NCBI GenBank assembly: GCA_937915565.1
Contig: CALDMH010000162.1
Span: 1 to 7,604 of the forward strand
Source: an uncultured Clostridia bacterium
GTDB taxonomy: Bacteria > Bacillota > Clostridia > Christensenellales > Borkfalkiaceae
Direction of reading: 5' to 3'
DNA length: 7,604 nt
Shown: positions 1-6,871 of the stretch, piece after piece
How positions within the stretch are numbered: the stretch's first letter is position 1
Layout of the letters: each line of letters starts with the position of its first letter
Program-made: the position numbers and the translations under genes
The notes under the pieces: generated by a model
Databases searched by the model: none
What the model was told of the DNA's origin: nothing
The model's input: the letters and a program-made list of their open reading frames with translations, nothing else

Positions 1-2294
1 AATGTCAGAGCGGCAACGAGATAGGTGTCGTACATATTCGGGATTCTTTCGTTGAAATTGATTCCTATGCGTTTAATAAGCTGGAATGCCAGTACGTTGA
101 ACAAAAGAATACAAGCTCCGGGTAAAGCGTGAGAAAGCAGGTAATTTATAAATTTACCCTTAACTTTATTCGTGTTCGGTTGCATAGATAATGCGAACGA
201 ACCTAATCCGATAACGAGCAGTTCGAGAAGAGTCATCATATTGCTTCTGAACGGGAACAGATTTCCGCCGATTATCGATATTATCGCTAAAACCATCGTG
301 AAAAGCGTTTTCATAAGGAAGAGCGACGACGATTTCTCGATATTATTGATTACCCTTCGTCCCTCCGCAACGACGTGCGGAATGGAATTGAAATTGTTGT
401 CCATAAGCACGATATGCGCGATATTTTTTGTTGCGTCGCTTCCCGTGGCAACGGTAATGGAGCAGTCCGCTTCTTTCATCGCGAGAATATCGTTTACGCC
501 GTCGCCCGTCATTGCAACGGTGTGTCCGTTGGATTTAATCGTTTTTATAAGCAACGCCTTCTGTTCGGGGGTAACCCTGCCGAAAACGTTGTATTTGTTG
601 GCGATATTGATAACTTCCGTTTTGCTCATTCCTTCGAGCGAAACGAATTTATCCGCTCCGTCGACTCCGGCGCGTTTTGCAACTTCGGCAACCGTTAAGG
701 GGTTGTCGCCCGAAATAACTTTTATCGCAACGTCGTTTTTCTTGAACCATTCGATTGTTTTGATAGCGTCGCGGCGAACGTTGTCGCTGAGCATTATTAT
801 CGCAAAAGGCGTAACGTCGTCGGGAATTTCGTTGTTTGAAATCGGTTTATCCGATTTCGCAAGCATTAAAACCCTTTGTCCCAAAGCGGTGTAATGTTCG
901 ATTTGTTTCAAAACGTTTTCGTTTATTTCTTTATCTTTAAAAATAAACTCGTAAGCACCCAAAGCGAACGTTCCGATTTCTTTTCCGCCGTCGATAAAAG
1001 TTACGGCAGAATATTTTCTTTCGGACGAAAACGGAATCGTCCGTTTTGCAACGAGTTTGGGGCTGCACCCGAAATGATTTTTCAATGCGCGAGCCGTGGG
1101 ATTGTTATCGTCAAGCGCGCTTTGCATCGAAGCGACGATGTCGCTTATCGAATGTTCGTACGTCGTATTGAATAAGTTGTAATCGGTAACCTGCATTCGT
1201 CCGTCGGTTATAGTGCCCGTTTTATCGAGGCACAACACGTCGACTCTCGCAAGCATTTCAAGCGAATACATATCCTGAACGGAAGTGTGCCTGCTCGCAA
1301 GTCGGATAACGCCCACGGCAAGGGCAAGAGTCGTGAGAAGCAACATTCCCGAAGGAATCATTCCTATAACGACCGACGTCGTACTGCTTACGATTTTGAC
1401 GATCCCGTCCGCCGTAAGTTTGCCGTTTAAAATCAAAGTCGGGTCGGCTTGTTCGAGAATGGCTTTGTAGTTTGTGTATAATGCGCCCGCGCTTATCGGA
1501 ATAATTAAAATACCGACGATTTTGATTATCCAGTTAAGGGTTATCATAAGTTCGCTGTGCGGGCTTTGGAATTTCTTGGCTTTTGCAGAGAGTTGCTGAA
1601 TGTATCTTGCTTCGCCGACTTTATCCGCAACGACGAAGGCGTTTCCGCCAACGACGTAGCTTCCGGAAAGGAGTTTGTCGCCTTCTTTTTTCTTTACGGG
1701 AACGGATTCGCCGGTTAAAAGCGATTCGTTTACTTCGAGATAGCCTTTAATTATCGTTCCGTCAATACAAATCTGGTCGCCGACGGAAAGTTTGATAACG
1801 TCGTCGAGAACGATTTCCTTAACGGGAATTTTCACTATTTTACCGTTACGAAGCGCGTTTGCCGTCGGTTGATTTAAAATCGAAAGTTTTTCTATCGAGA
1901 ATTTAGCTTTGATTTCCTGTGAAATACCGATAATAAGGTTTAAAACGTAAACGATTACGAAAAAGTAGTTCGAGTAATTCGTTTCGCGTGCAACGATAAG
2001 CGCGACGACGCAAAGAACGCACAAAAGGTTGAAAAACGTAAACAAATTCGACGCTATTATGCTCAAAACGGTTTTCGAGTAGGTTTTTTCCTTGCCGTTC
2101 GTTTGTCCTTGCGCGGTTCTTAAAGCAACCTGATTTCCGGATAATCCCATATTCAAGTCCGGCTCGAATCTGTTGTCGCCGGAGTTTAAAGCGGATTTCT
2201 TTTTTCGGTTTCTTTTAAGATGCGGCTTGATGTATCCGTTTATATAACTGTCGGCAATATTGTCCGACGGTTTATTCGTTTTTTCTTCGTCCAT
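1..2294 (-). CDS. P-type cation-translocating ATPase, CtpE/Exp7-like (3' end beyond window)
   Basis: This is an integral-membrane ATP-driven cation pump; 764 residues are visible before the gene leaves the window on the left. The order is: a charged N-terminus (1-75), TM1-TM2 (about 83-126), the actuator domain with TGES at 194-197, TM3-TM4 (about 253-330), and the phosphorylation site DKTGT with D357. The nucleotide-binding domain follows (FSSERK 422-427, LGA 445-447), then SGDN 528-531, the hinge TGDGVND 596-602, and part of the C-terminal membrane block. The M4 motif is IPSGM (P314) instead of PEGL, and the run before the phospho-Asp (MLARVDVLCLDKTGTITD) is typical of the CtpE/Exp7 branch. 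The substrate cannot be read from sequence; mycobacterial CtpE has been linked to Ca2+ uptake. The start at 2294 has AGGA five bases upstream and a strong promoter. It is divergent from the aminopeptidase operon. All catalytic residues are intact, and only the last membrane helices are unseen. Confidence 0.93.
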   Translation of the reverse strand, partial: MDEEKTNKPSDNIADSYINGYIKPHLKRNRKKKSALNSGDNRFEPDLNMGLSGNQVALRTAQGQTNGKEKTYSKTVLSIIASNLFTFFNLLCVLCVVALIVARETNYSNYFFVIVYVLNLIIGISQEIKAKFSIEKLSILNQPTANALRNGKIVKIPVKEIVLDDVIKLSVGDQICIDGTIIKGYLEVNESLLTGESVPVKKKEGDKLLSGSYVVGGNAFVVADKVGEARYIQQLSAKAKKFQSPHSELMITLNWIIKIVGILIIPISAGALYTNYKAILEQADPTLILNGKLTADGIVKIVSSTTSVVIGMIPSGMLLLTTLALAVGVIRLASRHTSVQDMYSLEMLARVDVLCLDKTGTITDGRMQVTDYNLFNTTYEHSISDIVASMQSALDDNNPTARALKNHFGCSPKLVAKRTIPFSSERKYSAVTFIDGGKEIGTFALGAYEFIFKDKEINENVLKQIEHYTALGQRVLMLAKSDKPISNNEIPDDVTPFAIIMLSDNVRRDAIKTIEWFKKNDVAIKVISGDNPLTVAEVAKRAGVDGADKFVSLEGMSKTEVINIANKYNVFGRVTPEQKALLIKTIKSNGHTVAMTGDGVNDILAMKEADCSITVATGSDATKNIAHIVLMDNNFNSIPHVVAEGRRVINNIEKSSSLFLMKTLFTMVLAIISIIGGNLFPFRSNMMTLLELLVIGLGSFALSMQPNTNKVKGKFINYLLSHALPGACILLFNVLAFQLIKRIGINFNERIPNMYDTYLVAALT

Positions 2295-2323
2295 AATATT
2301 CCTGATAAAATAGAATTAGTACT

Positions 2324-2351
2324 ATTATACCATATTATAATTTATTTTCAA
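2324..2351 (-). promoter_or_regulatory. Promoter of the P-type ATPase gene
   Basis: On the minus strand, TTGAAA (2351-2346) and a perfect TATAAT (2329-2324) are separated by 16 bases. The -10 is preceded by TGG, which makes an extended -10 (TGnTATAAT). The predicted start of transcription is near 2317, giving a leader of about 23 bases that contains AGGA at 2303-2300. The position just upstream of the ATPase start codon supports the call; no operator is obvious. Confidence 0.7.
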
Positions 2352-2401
2352 ATAAAAAATTAACAAAAACTCAATTTATTTTTCTTTAACGACCTATACG
2401 A

Positions 2402-2430
2402 TTGATTTTTATCGAGTAATTTGTTAAAAT
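2402..2430 (+). promoter_or_regulatory. Promoter of the aminopeptidase operon, probably giving a leaderless mRNA
   Basis: TTGATT (2402-2407) and TAAAAT (2425-2430) are separated by 17 bases, and TGT directly precedes the -10 (extended -10 form). Transcription would be expected to start 6-8 bases after the -10, at 2436-2438, which coincides with the A of the start codon at 2437. No usable ribosome binding site precedes that ATG: AGGG at 2432-2435 is only one base away from it. The likely reading is a leaderless transcript. This is inference from spacing, and an undetected upstream promoter would change it. Confidence 0.55.
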
Positions 2431-2436
2431 TAGGGT

Positions 2437-3669
2437 ATGAATAAGAAAATGATTAAAGATTACGCCGAACTTTTGGTTAAGGTTGGCGTAAATTTGCAAA
2501 AAGGTGAAAAACTCGTTATTTCAGCTCCCGTTTCGGCAGCGGATTTGGCAAGAGAAACGGTAAAAGTCGCTTATATAAACGGTGCGAGAGAGGTTGAAGT
2601 TCTTTGGAACGACGAAGAGGTTACGAAATCGGGATTGAAATACAGAACGGTTAAAAGCCTTTCGGTAATTCCCGAATGGGCGAAAGCTCAACGAGAGAGT
2701 TTTATCGACGAGAGAGCGTGTTATATTTCAATCGTTTCCGATAATCCGGACGCGATGAAAAGCATTTCGCAAAAGAAACTTTCCGCTGCAAGAAAAGCGA
2801 GAAAAAAAGCTTATTTGAAGTTTTTTGAATGGACAAGCTCAAACAAAATCAGATGGACGCTTGCCGCTTACCCAAACAAGGCGTGGGCTAAAAAAGTATA
2901 TCCCGATTGCTCGGCTTCGGTTGCGCTTAAAAAACTTTGGCAAGCCGTTGCGGCAACCGTAAGGCTCGATTGTCCTTCACCCGTCGAGGCGTGGGAAAAG
3001 CATCAGAGCGACCTTCAACGCCGTTGCGGTATTTTAAACGACGCAGGCATTGCCAAATTGCGTTATAAAAATTCGCTTGGAACGGATTTTTCGGTTTCTA
3101 TGCCCGAAAATTACTTGTTTTGCGGCGGCGCGGAACTCGGCGCGCTCGACGGAATTCCTTTTACGGCAAATCTTCCCACGGAAGAAGTGTTTTCCTCGCC
3201 GGACAGGCTTTCCGCCGAAGGAACTCTCGTTTCCGCTTTGCCTTTATGCTCAAACGGAAAAATGATTGAAAATTTCAGTTTAACGTTTAAACAGGGTAGA
3301 ATAGTCGAATATCACGCCGAAAAAGGGGAAGAAACGCTTAAAGAAACAATCGAAACCGACGAAGGTTCGCATTATCTCGGAGAAATTGCTCTCGTGGGAT
3401 TCGGTTCGCCCGTAAGAAAACAAAACGTTTTGTTTTACGAAACTCTTTTCGACGAAAACGCGAGTTGTCATTTCGCAATCGGAAACAGTTACCCGAACTG
3501 TGTTAAGGGCGGTGGCGATATGTCCGACGACGAGCTTCTCGCCGCAGGATTGAACGTTTCGCTCGAACACGTCGATTTTATGGTCGGCACGAGCGATTTG
3601 TCTATTTCCTGTGAAACAAAAGACGGCAAAAAATTTGATATTTTCCTTAACGGAGAATGGGTTATTTAA
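2437..3669 (+). CDS. ampS: M29-family metallo-aminopeptidase (AmpS/PepS type)
   Basis: This is a cytoplasmic dinuclear-metal exopeptidase that removes N-terminal residues from peptides. The 410-residue length is normal for the family. The N-terminal half carries the usual motifs (GVNLQKGEKLVISAPV at 17-32; a basic patch KKLSAARKARKKAYLKF at 113-129). The C-terminal half carries the metal site: PTEEVF with E250, LGEIALV with E316, LFDENASCH with H345, Y352 in SYPNC, and EHVDFMVGTSDL with H378 and D380. These match the metal ligands and active-site tyrosine known from the Thermus and Staphylococcus enzymes. The start at 2437 follows an extended -10 promoter with almost no leader; the alternative ATG at 2449 has no better ribosome site. 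It is followed after 18 bases by a degenerate heavy-metal ATPase gene, probably co-transcribed. Family assignment is firm; the substrate preference is unknown. Confidence 0.93.
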   Translation: MNKKMIKDYAELLVKVGVNLQKGEKLVISAPVSAADLARETVKVAYINGAREVEVLWNDEEVTKSGLKYRTVKSLSVIPEWAKAQRESFIDERACYISIVSDNPDAMKSISQKKLSAARKARKKAYLKFFEWTSSNKIRWTLAAYPNKAWAKKVYPDCSASVALKKLWQAVAATVRLDCPSPVEAWEKHQSDLQRRCGILNDAGIAKLRYKNSLGTDFSVSMPENYLFCGGAELGALDGIPFTANLPTEEVFSSPDRLSAEGTLVSALPLCSNGKMIENFSLTFKQGRIVEYHAEKGEETLKETIETDEGSHYLGEIALVGFGSPVRKQNVLFYETLFDENASCHFAIGNSYPNCVKGGGDMSDDELLAAGLNVSLEHVDFMVGTSDLSISCETKDGKKFDIFLNGEWVI

Positions 3670-3687
3670 AACCCAAAGGAGATAGTT

Positions 3688-5580
3688 ATGGACGATAGAG
3701 TAAAAACCGTGGAGTACAAAATTAAAGACTACGGTTCAATCGAAAAAAGCGTTTTAGAGAACGTTATCGCCGAATTAAGCGACGTTTCCGGCGTTCTCGA
3801 TTGCAAGGCGGACGACGCGAACGAATCGATTAAATATCTTATTGCCGAATCCGCAAGCGATTACGATATTTTCAGCGCGCTTATGAGTATATGCGATAAA
3901 AACGGAATCGAACTTCTTTTCGAGGAAACTTTGAGCGGCGACGAAGATAGCGTTGAAAACGTTGAAGAAGCCGTTGAAGAAAGCGACGACGAAGACGATT
4001 TAAGCGAAGAGGACGAGGAAGAGAAAAAGTCAAAAAAGGAAAAGAGATATGACAAAGTGGAAAATATTATTTTATTATCTCTCTCTGCCGTTCTAACGGT
4101 TCTCGGCTTCGTTTTTGAAAAGTCCAATGCCAATGCGTCGATGTGGATTTTTATGTTCGGTTACGCTTTGGCGGGTTATGAAACGCTTTATTCTATGATA
4201 AGCGATATTGCAGATAAGAAATACGCTGCCGAAAAAGGAATGGTTCTGGCTTCGTCGTTTATCGTTTTGTATTTCGGATTCAGGCTTTTAGGCTGTGCGG
4301 TGATATTCTTTTATTCGCTTATTTCTTTCCTTTATTCCGTTCTTTCCGATTATAACGAAAATCTTAAAGAAAACGGGTATAACGACGAAGAAATTAAAGC
4401 GATAACCGATAAAATCGTCGTAGATAAGAAAAAATTATTTACTTACGATATGATTTTGCTTGGCGCAGGAGTGCTTCTCGTGTTCATTCCGCCGATTTTT
4501 AAAGCTAACCAGTATTGGTCAATTCTTACTAATAAATGGTTATGTGTTGGCGCAAGCGTGATTTTCTTCGGCGTTTTAAGCAATTATATCAATTCGGTGA
4601 GAAAATGTTTCCTTTTCACAAGGGTTTTCGCTATGAAAAACGGCGTAAAAATCGATTCGGACGAATCCGTCGCAAAAACTTCGGCGGTGAAAAAGGTGTG
4701 CTTCGATAAAACGGGAGTAATCACTTCCGAAATCGGCAAGGTTATAAAAGTTGAAACGGAAAACGAGCAAAAACTTTCCGAGTACGTTGCCGCGGCCGAG
4801 AGTGATTTAAGCGATTCGATTGCAAAAACTCTTAACGAATACTTTAAGAACGTTACGCCTGCCGTCATCGACGAAAAAACTTACGTTGAGGGCAGAGGAG
4901 TTACGCTTAAAGCGGGCAATAAAATCGTCTTGGTGGGGAGCAAAAAGTTTTTAAATAAAAACGACGTAAAAATCGATGACAAAACCGAAAATTCGGCTGT
5001 TTACGTTGCCGAAAACGGCGATTTGATAGGTAAAATCGAAATAAAATTTGAGATTAACGAAAATTCTTACGGGGCTATTACGGAGCTTAAAGAGGATTCG
5101 GGCGTTGAAAGCGAGCTTTTGAGCGCGGATTCGATTGAAAGTGTGGATTGCGTGAAAACGGCAGTCGGCTTTGCTTCGGCCGTTTCGGGAGCGACGAGTG
5201 AATTTAAGGCGGAAAGAGCGGAGAAATCCGGCGCGCTTTACGTCGGAAATGCCGATTCCGATGCGGAAACGATAAAAAAAGCCGGTCTTTCGATTGCGCT
5301 TGGCGCAAAAGACGGCTTTGAAAACAGGGGTTTTGCAAGTAAATCGTCAGATTTGAAAATCGTTCCCACGCTTGTAAAACTTTCGGCAAGAACGATGAAA
5401 ATTTGCAAACAAAACAAAATTTTGGCAATAGTTTCCCGCGTTTTGTTCTTCGCGGTCGGCGTGTTGCTCACTGTTTTAACGCCTTATCGTTTGTGGACGT
5501 TCTGGGCGGTTATCGGCGCGTCTGTTTGCGATATTGCCGCATTATTTAACGATTGCAGAAATCTTACCGAAGTCGTTTAA
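3688..5580 (+). CDS. Degenerate P1B-type (CadA/ZntA-like) ATPase lacking the actuator domain; probable pseudo-pump
   Basis: A 630-residue membrane protein. Residues 7-77 resemble an HMA metal-binding domain but lack the CxxC pair. Residues 81-120 are a highly charged linker (acidic, then lysine-rich). Helices lie at about 124-142, 151-171, 184-198, 200-219, 255-272, 284-300, 576-597 and 602-620, the eight-helix plan of CadA; YALAGYETLYSMISDI resembles the CadA TM2 region. Only about 35 residues separate helices 4 and 5, where the actuator domain with TGE normally sits. The CPC motif of helix 6 is absent. DKTGVIT (D340) and EGRGV (401-405) remain. The HP motif is replaced by SD, and the GDGxND hinge by GNADSD (520-525) followed by a recognisable KAGLSIALGA. 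Transport by the normal cycle is unlikely; a regulatory, chaperone or metal-sensing role is speculative. AAAGGAG six bases upstream of ATG fixes the start. The reading frame is intact, so it appears maintained rather than decayed. Confidence 0.82.
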   Translation: MDDRVKTVEYKIKDYGSIEKSVLENVIAELSDVSGVLDCKADDANESIKYLIAESASDYDIFSALMSICDKNGIELLFEETLSGDEDSVENVEEAVEESDDEDDLSEEDEEEKKSKKEKRYDKVENIILLSLSAVLTVLGFVFEKSNANASMWIFMFGYALAGYETLYSMISDIADKKYAAEKGMVLASSFIVLYFGFRLLGCAVIFFYSLISFLYSVLSDYNENLKENGYNDEEIKAITDKIVVDKKKLFTYDMILLGAGVLLVFIPPIFKANQYWSILTNKWLCVGASVIFFGVLSNYINSVRKCFLFTRVFAMKNGVKIDSDESVAKTSAVKKVCFDKTGVITSEIGKVIKVETENEQKLSEYVAAAESDLSDSIAKTLNEYFKNVTPAVIDEKTYVEGRGVTLKAGNKIVLVGSKKFLNKNDVKIDDKTENSAVYVAENGDLIGKIEIKFEINENSYGAITELKEDSGVESELLSADSIESVDCVKTAVGFASAVSGATSEFKAERAEKSGALYVGNADSDAETIKKAGLSIALGAKDGFENRGFASKSSDLKIVPTLVKLSARTMKICKQNKILAIVSRVLFFAVGVLLTVLTPYRLWTFWAVIGASVCDIAALFNDCRNLTEVV

Positions 5581-6244
5581 CGCTCAATACGTTAAGGTTA
5601 AAATTTTCAACTACAAACTCAACGTCGAAGCCGGCAAATTTCATTGCGAATTCTTTGCCGTCTTCGGCGTAAGAAGGGCGAGGGTCGTCTTCAAGACAGC
5701 CGATGAGCGCCCTTCTTTTATTTTCGGGGATTATTTCGAGAAGCTCGCTCGGAAAATTAACTTTAAGAGAATAATTTTTCGTCTCTTCGGTAAATCCCTC
5801 TGTGGCGTCGGCGTGGCAATCGGAATAAGGAACGTACGGTTTAACGTCAAAAATCGGCGTTCCGCTCAAAATATCCACGCCCGAAACAAAAAGGCAAATG
5901 CCGTCGGGAGTTTTTTCGATTTTTTCAAGCTTAACAGAGGAAAGTCCGAGGTTATTCGGTCTGAAAGGCGAGCGAGTGGCAAAAACGCCGACGCGCTTAT
6001 TGCCGCCGAGCCTCGGCGGGCGGACGGTGGGCGAGAATTTGTCGCGATGGGCAAGGGAAAAATCGAAAATCAACCATATATAATTGAATTTTTCCAAGCC
6101 GCGAAAGGCGTTTATATCGTTAAATTCCGGCTCGAAAACGATTTTACCGGTAAGAGAAGCCACTCTTCCGCTTTGGCGCGGAATTCCGAATTTTTCATCG
6201 AAATCGGTATAGATTTTTGCAATGGGTTTTAAATCGTAATTCAT
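5564..6244 (-). CDS. trmO: TrmO: tRNA (N6-threonylcarbamoyladenosine(37)-N6)-methyltransferase
   Basis: TrmO transfers a methyl group from S-adenosylmethionine to t6A37 of certain tRNAs, giving m6t6A, in the cytoplasm. The family (UPF0066/TsaA/YaeB) has a small beta-barrel fold. The 226-residue product is close to the E. coli length of 235. Diagnostic segments are PRQSGR (22-27), the core RPPRLGGNKRVGVFATRSPF (75-94) followed by RPNNLGLSSV (95-104), FDVKPYVPYSD (132-142) and the C-terminal DPRPSY (187-192). AAGG lies seven bases before the ATG, and a good promoter lies just beyond it. The last 17 bases, including the stop, overlap the end of the oppositely oriented pseudo-ATPase gene. A similarly long frame on the other strand (5534-6232) shows no family resemblance and is an antisense shadow. 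Confidence 0.95.
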   Translation of the reverse strand: MNYDLKPIAKIYTDFDEKFGIPRQSGRVASLTGKIVFEPEFNDINAFRGLEKFNYIWLIFDFSLAHRDKFSPTVRPPRLGGNKRVGVFATRSPFRPNNLGLSSVKLEKIEKTPDGICLFVSGVDILSGTPIFDVKPYVPYSDCHADATEGFTEETKNYSLKVNFPSELLEIIPENKRRALIGCLEDDPRPSYAEDGKEFAMKFAGFDVEFVVENFNLNVLSVKRLR

Positions 6245-6261
6245 AGTTTAACCTTGAAACG

Positions 6262-6290
6262 ATTATATATAATTTCAGGCAAAAAATCAA
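6262..6290 (-). promoter_or_regulatory. Promoter of trmO
   Basis: On the minus strand, TTGATT (6290-6285) and a perfect TATAAT (6267-6262) are separated by 17 bases. Predicted transcription starts near 6255, leaving a leader of only about 11 bases, with AAGG almost at the 5' end of the RNA. Confidence 0.65.
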
Positions 6291-6329
6291 GAAAAATCTT
6301 TTTTTATTTTAAAAACGGCATAAAAACCA

Positions 6330-6358
6330 TTGACAAAAACGAAAGAATAATATAGAAT
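6330..6358 (+). promoter_or_regulatory. Promoter of tRNA-Ser
   Basis: A consensus TTGACA (6330-6335) and TAGAAT (6353-6358) are separated by exactly 17 bases, as expected for a strong stable-RNA promoter. The predicted start is near 6365, eight bases before the mature tRNA 5' end. It is divergent from the trmO promoter. Confidence 0.75.
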
Positions 6359-6372
6359 AATTATGCTTTTAC

Positions 6373-6461
6373 GGAAAGATATCGAAGTGGTCATAACGGC
6401 CCTGACTCGAAATCAGGTATGCGGCAACGCATCGTGGGTTCGAATCCCACTCTTTCCGCCA
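6373..6461 (+). tRNA. tRNA-Ser, anticodon CGA (reads UCG), CCA encoded
   Basis: A complete type II tRNA of 89 bases. The acceptor stem GGAAAGA (6373-6379) pairs fully with TCTTTCC (6451-6457), followed by discriminator G and an encoded CCA. The anticodon stem CCTGA/TCAGG encloses the loop CTCGAAA, with anticodon CGA at 6408-6410. A long variable arm (ATGCG GCAA CGCAT) identifies the serine class. The T arm is GTGGG TTCGAAT CCCAC. It has its own promoter upstream and a terminator immediately after, so it is a monocistronic unit. The D-arm region contains the only GATATC I find in the window (6378-6383). Confidence 0.97.
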
Positions 6462-6469
6462 AATGGAAC

Positions 6470-6498
6470 AAAGACGAACACCTGCTGTTCGTCTTTTT
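6470..6498 (+). terminator. Rho-independent terminator of tRNA-Ser
   Basis: AAAGACGAACA (6470-6480) and TGTTCGTCTTT (6486-6496) form a perfect 11-bp stem with the 5-base loop CCTGC, ending in a T tract through 6498. It starts nine bases after the CCA end. A further 7-bp inverted pair, GCCAAAT (6459-6465) and ATTTGGC (6501-6507), flanks the hairpin. Confidence 0.88.
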
Positions 6499-6593
6499 CT
6501 ATTTGGCAGGGGGGATTTGGGTGAAAACATCAAAAAGCACGAAACGTCGCGCTTGTATCGTCAAGCACCCGCCATAGTGCCATAAATAGAAAA
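6495..6593. repeat. Imperfect inverted repeat enclosing a nested-hairpin spacer between tRNA-Ser and the restriction module
   Basis: The left arm TTTTCTATTTGGCA (6495-6508) is the reverse complement of the right arm TGCCATAAATAGAAAA (6578-6593), apart from two extra bases (AT) in the right arm. Inside lie GGGTG (6519-6523) with CACCC (6566-6570), and a small hairpin GCTTG-TATCGT-CAAGC (6551-6566). No open frame is credible here. It could be a folded RNA, a remnant of the insertion that brought the restriction genes, or chance; nothing in the sequence decides this. The left arm shares its T tract with the tRNA terminator. Confidence 0.4.
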
Positions 6594-6626
6594 TGTTACT
6601 TATTGAGTGTTGAGAAATAAGTAACA
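6594..6626. promoter_or_regulatory. Operator-like perfect inverted repeat (candidate C-box) of the controller gene
   Basis: TGTTACTTATT (6594-6604) and AATAAGTAACA (6616-6626) are exact reverse complements separated by 11 bases. The left arm lies directly upstream of the -35 and the right arm fills the gap between -35 and -10 of the controller promoter. That is where an autoregulatory dimeric HTH protein would act, as C proteins of restriction-modification systems do. The sequence does not obviously match the GACT-type C-box, so specificity would be its own. Confidence 0.7.
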
Positions 6627-6638
6627 ATGCAGTATAAT
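6610..6638 (+). promoter_or_regulatory. Promoter of the controller/restriction endonuclease operon
   Basis: TTGAGA (6610-6615) and a perfect TATAAT (6633-6638) are separated by 17 bases. Transcription would start near 6645, giving a leader of about 23 bases with AAGGAG (6654-6659). The -35 sits in the spacer of the inverted repeat at 6594-6626, so binding there should directly affect polymerase. Confidence 0.72.
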
Positions 6639-6667
6639 AATATTAAATTTATCAAGGAGCTAATTTA

Positions 6668-6871
6668 ATGATAGAAACAAAAGTCGGGAATCGTATTAAA
6701 GAATTACGAAACAAACTCGGCATAAGTCAAGAGGAATTAGGTTTTCGTTCTAGTGTGCATAGAACCTATATTGCAAGTTTAGAAGTAGGAAAACGAAATG
6801 TTTCAATAGTAACATTAGAAAAAATTGTGATTGCTCTTGAAGTTACTTTAAGCGAATTTTTTGATTTTTAA
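6668..6871 (+). CDS. XRE-family HTH protein, probable controller (C) protein of a restriction-modification system
   Basis: A 67-residue cytoplasmic DNA-binding protein that is essentially one lambda-repressor-like helix-turn-helix domain: GNRIKELRNKLGISQEEL (7-24), recognition helix around HRTYIASLEVGKRN (31-44), and a C-terminal dimer-type segment VTLEKIVIALEVTLSEFF (48-65). Size and pattern match C proteins, which regulate their own gene and the adjoining endonuclease so that methylation precedes cleavage. It stands ten bases ahead of an EcoRV-like endonuclease gene, and its promoter carries a perfect inverted repeat, both supporting that role. The start has AAGGAG eight bases upstream. Base composition is more AT-rich than the genes to the left, consistent with transfer. 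A general XRE regulator or an antitoxin is less likely given the neighbour. Confidence 0.87.
   Translation: MIETKVGNRIKELRNKLGISQEELGFRSSVHRTYIASLEVGKRNVSIVTLEKIVIALEVTLSEFFDF

Noticed and set aside
172..894. Plus-strand open frame of 240 codons, and smaller ones to 1470
   Set aside because: They lie opposite the catalytic half of the minus-strand P-type ATPase, whose motifs are unambiguous; the antisense products look like low-complexity shadows.
3861..4133. Minus-strand serine-rich open frame
   Set aside because: It is the complement of the acidic GAA/GAC linker of the pseudo-ATPase; the serine run is a mirror of that codon use.
5534..6232. Long plus-strand open frame of 232 codons opposite trmO
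   Set aside because: The translation shows no recognisable family or sensible motif pattern, begins inside the preceding gene, and lies wholly antisense to a clear TrmO sequence.
6441..6461. tRNA-Ser 3' end as an attachment site (attL) of an integrated element
   Set aside because: No second copy of the tRNA 3' segment and no integrase gene occur in the visible 1.1 kb downstream, so an attachment site cannot be supported from this window.
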